A stretch of 64,000 nucleotides of DNA. It comes from Tubulanus polymorphus. Taxonomy: Eukaryota > Nemertea > Palaeonemertea > Tubulaniformes > Tubulanidae. Where the stretch lies: contig NC_134036.1 in assembly GCF_964204645.1 (NCBI RefSeq), positions 7,302,704-7,366,703 on the forward strand. The letters are read 5' to 3'. Shown here in pieces: positions 35,001-45,420 of the stretch; positions within the stretch are counted from its first letter, which is position 1, and each line of letters starts with the position of its first letter. The notes below the pieces were generated by a model, which saw only the letters and a program-made list of their open reading frames with translations, was not told the origin of the DNA and did not search any database. Position numbers and translations under genes: made by a program.

Positions 35001-36516
35001 CGCGAGAAAAGACGTTTTCTCATCAACTTCTCCCCGTATCGGAAAAACGACAATGCCGATGCGTAAAAGCGCTCAAATCGTCAGGAAAAGCACTTTTCGC
35101 GTCGAAAACGTCGTTCAGCGCGAGAAAAGACGTTTTCTCATCAACTTCTCCCCGTATCGGAAAATCGACAATGCCGATATGTAAAAGCGCTCAAATCGTC
35201 AGAAAAAGCACTTTTCGACCCGAAAACGTCGTTCAGCGCGAGAAAAGACGTTTTCGTATCGAATATTCCCCCTATCGGAAAAACGACAATGCCGATGCGT
35301 AAAAGCGCTCAAATCGTCAGGAAAAGCACTTTTCCACCCAAAAACGTCGTTCAGTGCGAGAAAAGACGTTTTCGTATCGAATATTCCCCCTATCGGAAAA
35401 ACGACGATGCCGATGCGTAAAAGCGCTCAATTCGTCAGTAAAAGCACTTTTCGACCCGAAAACGTCGTTCAGCCCGAGAAAAGACGTTTTCGTATCGAAT
35501 ATTCCCCCTATCGGAAAAACGACAATGCCGATGCGTAAAAGCGCTCAAATCGTCAGGAAAAGCACTTTTCGACGCTAAAACGTCGTTCAGCGCGAGAAAA
35601 GACGTTTTCTCATCAACTTCTCCCCGTATCGGAAAATCGACAATGCCGATGCGTAAAAGCGCTCAAATCGTCAGAAAAAGCACTTTTCGACCCGAAAACG
35701 TCGTTCACCGCGAGAAAAGACGTTTTCGTATCGAATATTCCCCGAATCGGAAAAACGACAATGCCGATGCGTAAAAGCGCTCAATTCGTCAGTAAAAGCA
35801 CTTTTTGACCCGAAAACGTCGTTCAGCCCGAGAAAAGACGTTTTCGTATCGAATATTCCCCCTATCGGAAAAACGACAATGCCGATGCGTAAAAGCGCTC
35901 AAATCGTCAGGAAAAGCACTTTTCGACGCGAAAACGTCGTTCAGCGCGAGAAAAGACGTTTTCTCATCAACTTCTCCCCGTATCGGAAAAACGACAATGC
36001 CGATGCGTAAAAGCGCTCAAATCGACGGGAAAAGCACATTTCGGTCCGAAAACGTCGTTCAGCGCGAGAAAAGACGTTTTCTCATCAACTTCTCCCCGTA
36101 TCGGAAAAATGAAAATGTCGACGCCCAAACGCTCTGAAATCGACGGGAAAAGCACATTTCGGTCTGAAAACGTCGTTCAGCGCGAGAAAAGATGTTTCCT
36201 CATCAACTTCTCACCGTATCGGAAAAACGACAATGCCGATGCGTAAAAGCGCTCAAATCGTCAGGAAAAGCTCTTTTCGACGCGAAAACGTCGTTCAGCG
36301 CGAGAAAAGACGTTTTCTCATCAACTTCTCTCCGTATCGGAAAAACGACAATGCCGATGCGTAAAAGCGCTCAAATCGTCAGGAAAAGCACTTTTCGACC
36401 CGAAAACGTCATTCAGCCCGAGAAAAGACGTTTTCTCATCAACTTCTCCCCGTATCGGAAAAATGAAAATGACGATCCGAAAACGCGCTCAAATCGACGG
36501 GAAAAGCACATTTCGG
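32027..36516 (+). repeat. Satellite array sat2 (118-bp units, ~38 copies)
   Basis: Tandem units with exact 118-bp spacing where measured (AAAACGTC or its AAAAGGTC variant at 32043, 32161, 32279, 32397, 32515). Two half-unit flavours alternate and mix. One reads CTCATCAACTTCTCCCCG, AATGAAAATGACGATCCG, AAATCGACGGGAAAAGCAC, TTTCGGTCCG. The other reads CGTATCGAATATTCCCCC, AACGACAATGCCGATGCG, AAATCGTCAGGAAAAGCAC, TTTTCGACGCG. Nearly every unit holds GAAAACGTC and its reverse complement GACGTTTTC separated by 16 bases (GTTCAGCGCGAGAAAA). Units carry few stops, giving open frames of up to 189 codons that are not genes. The array starts and ends in nearly the same phase. Confidence 0.96.
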
Positions 36517-36913
36517 GCCTTGATCAGCGTTACGACCCGGCGCAGTGAGGGAGGGAGGGAGGCAGTAGGTCGGTCGTCCGTCCGTTCGTCAGTGTGCCGG
36601 CGGTGGTTGTTCGAAAAACGACTAAGTGCTGACCGGGCCTTGATCAGCGTTACGACCCGGTGCAGTTAGGGAGGGAGGGAGGGAGGCAGTAGGTCCGTCG
36701 TCCGCCCGTTAGTCAGTGTCGGCGGTTGTTGTTCGAAAAACGACTAAGTGCTGACCGGGCCATGAACAGCGTTACGACCCGGCACCGGTCAGGAAGGGAG
36801 GGAGGGTGGCAGTAGGTCGGTCGTCCGTTCGTTCGTCAGTGTGCCGGCGGTGGTAGTTCGAAAAACGACTAAGTGCTGACCGGGCCTTGATCAGCGTTAC
36901 GACCCGTGCAGTG

Positions 36914-37229
36914 AGGGAGGGAGGGAGGGAGGGAGGGAGGGAGGGAGGGTGGGAGGGAGGGAGGGTGGGAGGGAGGGAGGGAGGGAGGGAGGGAGGGAGG
37001 GAGGGAGGGAGGGAGGGAGGGAGGGAGGGAGGGAGGGAGGGAGGGAGGGAGGGAGGGAGGGAGGGAGGGAGGGAGGGAGGGAGGGAGGGAGGGAGGGAGG
37101 GAGGGAGGGAGGGAGGGAGGGAGGGAGGGGAGGGAGGGAGGGAGGGAGGGAGGGAGGGAGGGAGGGAGGGAGGGAGGGAGGGAGGGAGGGAGGGAGGGAG
37201 GGAGGGAGGGAGGGAGGGAGGGAGGGAGG
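36914..37229 (+). repeat. (GGGA)n expansion inside a sat1 unit
   Basis: A normal three- to five-copy GGGA run is expanded to about 79 tetramers (316 bp), with GGGT interruptions near 36949 and 36965 and one extra G near 37130. Flanking sequence is ordinary sat1 (GACCCGTGCAGTGA before, GGCAGTAGGTCGG after). The run lies about 400 bp from the sat2 joint. It has strong G-quadruplex potential on the plus strand. Frames of 116-178 codons through it encode only Gly/Arg/Glu or Pro/Ser/Leu repeats and are not genes. Confidence 0.97.
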
Positions 37230-40200
37230 CAGTAGGTCGGTCGTCCGTCCGTTCGTCAGTGTGCCGGCGGTGGTTGTTCGAAAAACGACTGAGTGCTGAC
37301 CGGGCCATGATCAGCGTTACGACCCGGTGCAGTGAGGGAGGGAGGGAGGCACTAGGACAGTCGTCCGCCCGTTAGTCAGTGTGTCGGCGGTTGTTGTTCG
37401 AAAAACGACTAAGTGCTGACCGGGCCATGAACAGCGTTACGACCCGGCACCGGTCAGGAAGGGAGGGAGGGTGGCAGTAGGTCGGTCGTCCGTTCGTTCG
37501 TCAGTGTGCCGGCGGTGGTTGTTCGAAAAACGACTAAGTGCTGACCGGGCCTTGATCAGCGTTACGACCCGGCACCGGTCAGGGAGGGAGGGAGGGAGGC
37601 AGTAGGTCGGTCGTCCGTCGTTCGTCAGTGTGCCGGCGGTGGTTGTTCGAAAAACGACTAAGTGCTGACCGGGCCTTGATCAGCGTTACGACCCGGTGCA
37701 GTTAGGGAGGGAGGGAGGGAGGCAGTAGGTCCGTCGTCCGCCCGTTAGTCAGTGTGTCGGCGGTTGTTGTTCGAAAAACGACTAAGTGCTGACCGGGCCA
37801 TGAACAGCGTTACGACCCGGCACCGGTCAGGAAGGGAGGGAGGGTGGCAGTAGGTCGGTCGTCCGTTCGTTGGTCAGTGTGCCGGCGGTGGTAGTTCGAA
37901 AAACGACTAAGTGCTGACCGGGCCTTGATCAGCGTTACGACCCGGAGCAGTGTGGGAGGGAGGGGGACAGTAGGTCGGTCGTCCGTCCGTTCGTCAGTGT
38001 GCCGGCAGAGTTGGTTGTTCGAAAAACGACTAAGTGCTGACCGGGCCTTGATCAGCGTTACGACCCGGTGCTGTGAGGGAGGGAGAAAGGGAGGCAGTAG
38101 GTCGGTCGTCCATCCGTTCGTCAGTGTGCCGGCGGTGGTTGTTCGAAAAACGACTAAGTGCTGACCGGGCCTTGATCAGCGTTACGACCCGGCGCAGTGA
38201 GGGAGGGAGGGAGGGAGGCAGTAGGTCGGTCGTCCATCCGTTCGTCAGTGTGCCGGCGGTGGTTGTTCGAAAAACGACTAAGTGCTGACCGGGCCATGAT
38301 CAGCGTTACGACCCGGAGCATTGAGGGAGGGAGGGAGGCAGTAGGTCGGTCGTCCGTCCGTTTGTCAGTGTGCCGGCAGTGATGGTTGTTCGAAAAACGA
38401 CTAAGGGCTCTCCGGGCCTTAATCAGCGTTACGACCCGGCGCTGGTCAGGGAGGGAGGGAGGGAGGCAGTAGGTCGGTCGTCCATCCGTTCGTCAGTGTG
38501 CCGGCGGTGGTAGTTCGAAAAACGACTAAGTGCTGACCGGGCCTTGATCAGCGTTACGACCCGGTGCAGTGAGGGAGGGAGGGAGGCAGTAGGTCGGTCG
38601 TCCGTCCGGTCGTCAGTGTGCCGGCGGTGGTTGTTCGAAAAACGACTAAGTGCTGACCGGGCCTTGATCAGCGTTACGACCCGGCGCAGTGAGGGAGGGA
38701 GGGAGGGAGGGAGGCAGTAGGTCGGTCGTCCATCCGTTCGTCAGTGTGCCGGCGGTGGTTGTTCGAAAAACGACTAAGTGCTGACCGGGCCATGAACAGC
38801 GTTACGACCCGGCACCGGTCAGGGCGGGAGGGAGGGTGGCAGTAGGTCGGTCGTCCGTTCGTTCGTCAGTGTGCCGGCGGTGGTAGTTCGAAAAACGACT
38901 AAGTGCTGACCGGGCCTTGATCAGCGTTACGACCCGGTGCAGTGAGGGAGGGAGGGAGGGAGGCAGTAGGTCCGTCGTCCGCCCGTTAGTCAGTGTGTCG
39001 GCGGTTGCTGTTCGAAAAACGACTAAGTGCTGACCGGGCCATGAACAGCGTTACGACCCGGCACCGGTCAGGAAGGGAGGGAGGGTGGCAGTAGGTCGGT
39101 CGTCCGTTCGTTCGTCAGTGTGCCGGTGGTGGTAGTTCGAAAAACGACTAAGTGCTGACCGGGCCTTGATCAGCGTTACGACCCGGTGCAGTGAGGGAGG
39201 GAGGGAGGGAGGCACTAGGACAGTCGTCCGCCCGTTAGTCAGTGTGTCGGCGGTTGTTGTTCGAAAAACGACTAAGTGCTGACCGGGCCATGAACAGCGT
39301 TACGACCCGGCACCGGTCAGGAAGGGAGGGAGGGTGGCAGTAGGTCGGTCGTCCGTCCGTTCGTCAGTGTGCCGGCGGTGGTAGTTCGAAAAACGACTAA
39401 GTGCTGACCGGGCCATGAACAGCGTTACGACCCGGCACCGGTCAGGAAGGGAGGGAGGGTGGCAGTAGGTCGGTCGTCCATCCGTTCGTCAGTGTGCCGG
39501 CGGTGGTAGTTCGAAAAACGACTAAGTGCTGACCGGGCCTTGATCAGCGTTACGACCCGGTACAGTGAGGGAGGGAGGGAGGCAGTAGGTCGGTCGTCCG
39601 TCCGTTCGTCAGTGTGCCGGCGGTGGTTGTTCGAAAACGACTGTGCTGACCGGGTCATGATCAGCGTTACGACCCGGTGCAGTGAGGGAGGGAGGGAGGG
39701 AGGCAGTAGGTCGGTCGTCCATCCGTTCGTCAGTGTGCCGGCGATGGTTGTTCGAAAAACGACTAAGTGCTGACCGGGCCTTGATCAGCGTTACGACCCG
39801 GTGCAGTGAGGGAGGGAGGGAGGCACTAGGACAGTCGTCCGCCCGTTAGTCAGTGTGCCGGCGGTGGTTGTTCGAAAAACGACTAAGTGCTGACCGGGCC
39901 TTGATCAGCGTTACGACCCGGCACCGGTCAGGGAGGGAGGGAGGGAGGCAGTAGGTCGGTCGTCCGTCCGTTCGTCACTGTGCCGGCGGTGGTAGTTCGA
40001 AAAACGACTAAGTGCTGACCGGGCCTTGATCAGCGTTACGACCGGAGCTTTGAGGGAGGGAGGGAGGCAGTAGGTCGGTCGTCCGTCCGTTTGTCAGTGT
40101 GCCGGCAGTGATGGTTGTTCGAAAAAATGACTAAGGGCTGACCGGGCCTTGATCAGCGTTACGACCCGGCGCTGGTCAGGGCGGGAGGGAGGGAGGCAGT

Positions 40201-41519
40201 AGGTCGGTCGTCCATCCGTTCGTCAGTGTGCCGGCGGTGGTAGTTCGAAAAACGACTAAGTGCTGACCGGGCCTAGATCAGCGTTACGACCCGGTGCAGT
40301 GAGGGAGGGAGGGAGGCAGTAGGTCGGTCGTCCGTCCGGTCGTCAGTGTGCCGGCGGTGGTTGTTCGAAAAACGACTAAGTGCTGGACCGGGCCATGATC
40401 AGCGTTACGACCCGGTGCAGTGAGGGAGGGAGGGAGGGAGGCAGTAGGTCGGGTCGTCCATCCGTTCGTCAGTGTGCCGGCGGTGGTTGTTCGAAAAACG
40501 ACTAAGTGCTGACCGGGCCATGAACAGCGTTACGACCCGGCACCGGTCAGGAAGGGAGGGAGGGTGGCAGTAGGTCGGTCGTCCGTTCGTTCGTCAGTGT
40601 GCCGGCGGTGGTTGTTCGAAAAACGACTAAGTGCTGACCGGGCCATGAACAGCGTTACGACCCGGCACCGGTCAGGAAGGGAGGGAGGGTGGCAGTAGGT
40701 CGGTCGTCCGTTCGTTGGTCAGTGTGCCGGCGGTGGTTGTTCGAAAAACGACTAAGTGCTGACCGGGCCTTGATCAGCGTTACGACCCGGTGCAGTGAGG
40801 GAGGGAGGGAGGCAGTAGGTCGGTCGTCCGTCCGTTCGTCGTGTGCCGGCGGTGGTTGTTCGAAAAACGACTAAGTGCTGACCGGGCCATGAACAGCGTT
40901 ACGACCCGGCACCGGTCAGGAAGGGAGGGAGGGTGGCAGTAGGTCGGTCGTCCGTTCGTTGGTCAGTGTGCCGGCGGTGGTAGTTCGAAAAACGACTAAG
41001 TGCTGACCGGGCTATGAACAGCGTTACGACCCGCACCGGTCAGGAAGGGAGGGAGGGTGGCAGTAGGTCGGTCGTCCATCCGTTCGTCAGTGTGCCGGCG
41101 GTGGTAGTTCGAAAAACGACTAAGTGCTGACCGGGCCTTGATCAGCGTTACGACCCGGTACAGTGAGGGAGGGAGGGAGGCAGAGGTCGGTCGTCCGTCC
41201 GTTCGTCAGTGTGCCGGCGGTGGTTGTTCGAAAAACGACTAAGTGCTGACCGGGCCTTGATCAGCGTTACGACCCGGAGCATTGAGGGAGGGAGGGAGGC
41301 AGTAGGTCGGTCGTCCGTCCGTCCGTTTGTCAGTGTGCCGGCAGCGATGGTTGTTCGAAAAATGACTAAGGGCTGACCGGGCCTTGATCAGCGTTACGAC
41401 CCGGAGCATTGAGGGAGGAGGGAGGGAGGCAGTAGGTCGGTCGTCCATCCGTTCGTCAGTGTGCCGGCGGTGGTAGTTCGAAAAACGACTAAGTGCTGAC
41501 CGGGCCTTGATCAGCGTTA

Positions 41520-44500
41520 CGACCCGGTGCAGTGAGGGAGGGAGGGAGGCAGTAGGTCGGTCGTCCGTCCGTTCGTCAGTGTGCCGGTGGTGGTTGTTCG
41601 AAAAACGACTAAGTGCTGACCGGGCCTTGATCAGCGTTACGACCCGGCGCAGTGAGGGAGGGAGGGAGGGAGGGAGGCAGTAGGTCGGTCGTCCATCCGT
41701 TCGTCAGTGTGCCGGCGGTGGTTGTTCGAAAAACGACTAAGTGCTGACCGGGCCTTGATCAGCGTTACGACCCGGTGCAGTGAGGGAGGGAGGGAGGCAC
41801 TAGGACAGTCGTCCGCCCGTTAGTCAGTGTGTCGGCGGTTGTTGTTCGAAAAACGACTAAGTGCTGACCGGGCCATGAAGAGCGTTACGACCCGGCACCG
41901 GTCAGGAAGGGAGGGAGGGTGGCAGTAGGTCGGTCGTCCGTTCGTTCGTCAGTGTGCCGGCGGTTGTTGTTCGAAAAACGACTAAGTGCTGACCGGCCTT
42001 GATCAGCGTTACGACCCGGTGCAGTGAGGAGGGAGGGAGGCAGTAGGTCGGTCGTCCATCCGTTCGTCAGTGTGCCGGCGGTGGTAGTTCGAAAAACGAC
42101 TAAGTGCTGATCGGGCCTTGATCAGCGTTACGACCCGGTGCAGTGAGGGAGGGAGGGAGGCAGTAGGTCGGTCGTCCATCCGTTCGTCAGGTGCCGGCGG
42201 TGGTTGTTCGAAAAACGACTAAGTGCTGACCGGGCCATGATCAGCGTTACGACCCGGTGCAGTGAGGGAGGGAGGGAGGCACTAGGACAGTCGTCCGCCC
42301 GTTAGTCAGTGTGCCGGCGGTGGTTGTTCAAAAAACGACTAAGTGCTGACCGGGCCTTGATCAGCGTTACGACCCGGCACCGGTCAGGGAGGGAGGGAGG
42401 GAGGCAGTAGGTCGGTCGTCCGTCCGTTCGTCACTGTGCCCGGCGGTGGTAGTTCGAAAAACGACTAAGTGCTGACCGGGCCTTGATCAGCGTTACGACC
42501 CGGAGCATTGAGGGAGGGAGGGAGGCAGTAGGTCGGTCGTCCGTCCGTTTGTCAGTGTGCCGGCAGTGATGGTTGTTCGAAAAAATGACTAAGGGCTGAC
42601 CGGGCCTTGATCAGCGTTACGACCCGGCGCTGGTCAGGGCGGGAGGGAGGGAGGCAGTAGGTCGGTCGTCCATCCGTTCGTCAGTGTGCCGGCGGTGGTA
42701 GTTCGAAAAACGACTAAGTACTGACCGGCCTAGATCAGCGTTACGACCCGGTGCAGTGAGGGAGGGAGGGAGGCAGTAGGTCGGTCGGCCGTCCGGTCGT
42801 CAGTGTGCCGGCGGTGGTTGTTCGAAAACGACTAAGTGCTGACCGGGCCATGATCAGCGTTACGACCCGGTGCAGTGAGGGAGGGAGGGAGGAACTGGGA
42901 CAGTCGTCCGCCCGTTAGTCAGTGTGTCGGCGGTTGTTGTTCGAAAAACGACTAAGTGCTGACCGGGCCATGAACAGCGTTACGACCCGGCACCGGTCAG
43001 GAAGGGAGGGAGGGTGGCAGTAGGTCGGTCGTCCGTTCGTTGGTCAGTGTGCCGGCGGTGGTAGTTCGAAAAACGACTAAGTGCTGACCGGGCCTTGATC
43101 AGCGTTACGACCCGGTGCAGTGAGGGAGGGAGGGAGCAGTAGGTCGGTCGTCCGTCCGTTCGTCAGTGTGCCGGCGGTGGTTGTTCGAAAAACGACTAAG
43201 TGCTGACCGGGCCATGAACAGCGTTACGACCCGGCACCGGTCAGGAAGGGAGGGAGGGTGGCAGTAGGTCGGTCGTCCGTTCGTTGGTCAGTGTGCCGGC
43301 GGTGGTAGTTCGAAAAACGACTAAGTGCTGACCGGGCCTTGATCAGCGTTACGACCCGGTGCAGTGAGGGAGGGAGGGAGGCAGTAGGTCGGTCGTCCGT
43401 CCGTTCGTCAGTGTGCCGGCGGTGGTTGTTCGAAAAACGACTAAGTGCTGACCGGGTCATGATCAGCGTTACGACCGGTGCAGTGAGGGAGGGAGGGAGG
43501 CAGTAGGTCGGTCGTCCGTCCGTTCGTCAGTGTGCCGGTGGTGGTTGTTCGAAAAACGACTAAGTGCTGACCGGGCCTTGATCAGCGTTACGACCCGGCG
43601 CAGTGAGGGAGGGAGGGAGGGAGGGAGGCAGTAGGTCGGTCGTCCATCCGTTCGTCAGTGTGCCGGCGGTGGTTGTTCGAAAAACGACTAAGTGCTGACC
43701 GGGCCTTGATCAGCGTTACGACCCGGTGCAGTGAGGGAGGGAGGGAGGCACTAGGACAGTCGTCCGCCCGTTAGTCAGTGTGTCGGCGGTTGTTGTTCGA
43801 AAAACGACTAAGTGCTGACCGGGCCATGAAGAGCGTTACGACCCGGCACCGGTCAGGAAGGGAGGGAGGGTGGCAGTAGGTCGGTCGTCCGTTCGTTCGT
43901 CAGTGTGCCGGCGGTTGTTGTTCGAAAAACGACTAAGTGCTGACCGGGCCTTGATCAGCGTTACGACCCGGTGCAGTGAGGGAGGGAGGGAGGCAGTAGG
44001 TCGGTCGTCCATCCGTTCGTCAGTGTGCCGGCGGTGGTAGTTCGAAAAACGACTAAGTGCTGATCGGGCCTTGATCAGCGTTACGACCCGGTGCAGTGAG
44101 GGAGGGAGGGAGGCAGTAGGTCGGTCGTCCATCCGTTCGTCAGTGTGCCGGCGGTGGTTGTTCGAAAAACGACTAAGTGCTGACCGGGCCATGATCAGCG
44201 TTACGACCCGGTGCAGTGAGGGAGGGAGGGAGGCACTAGGACAGTCGTCCGCCCGTTAGTCAGTGTGCCGGCGGTGGTTGTTCAAAAAACGACTAAGTGC
44301 TGACCGGGCCTTGATCAGCGTTACGACCCGGCACCGGTCAGGGAGGGAGGGAGGGAGGCAGTAGGTCGGTCGTCCGTCCGTTCGTCACTGTGCCGGCGGT
44401 GGTAGTTCGAAAAACGACTAAGTGCTGACCGGGCCTTGATCAGCGTTACGACCCGGAGCATTGAGGGAGGGAGGGAGGCAGTAGGTCGGTCGTCCGTCCG

Positions 44501-45420
44501 TTTGTCAGTGTGCCGGCAGTGATGGTTGTTCGAAAAAATGACTAAGGGCTGACCGGGCCTTGATCAGCGTTACGACCCGGCGCTGGTCAGGGCGGGAGGG
44601 AGGGAGGCAGTAGGTCGGTCGTCCATCCGTTCGTCAGTGTGCCGGCGGTGGTAGTTCGAAAAACGACTAAGTACTGACCGGGCCTAGATCAGCGTTACGA
44701 CCCGGTGCAGTGAGGGAGGGAGGGGAGGCAGTAGGTCGGTCGGCCGTCCGGTCGTCAGTGTGCCGGCGGTGGTTGTTCGAAAAACGACTAAGTGCTGACC
44801 GGGCCATGATCAGCGTTACGACCCGGTGCAGTGAGGGAGGGAGGGAGGAACTAGGACAGTCGTCCGCCCGTTAGTCAGTGTGTCGGCGGTTGTTGTTCGA
44901 AAAACGACTAAGTGCTGACCGGGCCATGAACAGCGTTACGACCCGGCACCGGTCAGGAAGGGAGGGAGGGTGGCAGTAGGTCGGTCGTCCGTTCGTTGGT
45001 CAGTGTGCCGGCGGTGGTAGTTCGAAAAACGACTAAGTGCTGACCGGGCCTTGATCAGCGTTACGACCCGGTGCAGTGAGGGAGGGAGGGAGGCAGTAGG
45101 TCGGTCGTCCGTCCGTTCGTCAGTGTGCCGGCGGTGGTTGTTCGAAAAACGACTAAGTGCTGACCGGGCCATGAACAGCGTTACGACCCGGCACCGGTCA
45201 GGAAGGGAGGGAGGGTGGCAGTAGGTCGGTCGTCCGTTCGTTGGTCAGTGTGCCGGCGGTGGTAGTTCGAAAAACGACTAAGTGCTGACCGGGCCTTGAT
45301 CAGCGTTACGACCCGGTGCAGTGAGGGAGGGAGGGAGGCAGTAGGTCGGTCGTCCGTCCGTTCGTCAGTGTGCCGGCGGTGGTTGTTCGAAAAACGACTA
45401 AGTGCTGACCGGGTCATGAT
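41520..45420 (+). repeat. Tandem ~1.95-kb sat1 duplication
   Basis: Two consecutive blocks of about 1.95 kb share the same series of rare variants: GTGCCGGTGGTGG, CGCAGTGA with a longer GGGA run (41641 and 43592), CCATGAAGAGCG, TGCTGATCGGGCC, TTGTTCAAAAAACG (42324 and 44278), CGTCACTGTGCC, CGAAAAAATGACTAAGGG, GGTCGGCCGTCC and GGAACT(A/G)GGACAG. Offsets of 1951-1954 show small indels between copies. The first copy has more 1-bp losses. Confidence 0.8.

Noticed and set aside
32079-36155. Frames of 60-189 codons in sat2
   Set aside because: The 118-bp unit has very few stops, so frames pass through several units in changing phases. No protein features.
32027-36516. Common ancestry of sat1 and sat2 based on CGAAAAACGAC against CGAAAACGTCG and similar unit size
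   Set aside because: The similarity is limited to a short A-rich word; the remaining unit does not align.
36772-37375. Gly/Arg/Glu-rich and Pro/Ser/Leu-rich frames through the GGGA run
   Set aside because: They are simple translations of a tetranucleotide repeat on both strands.
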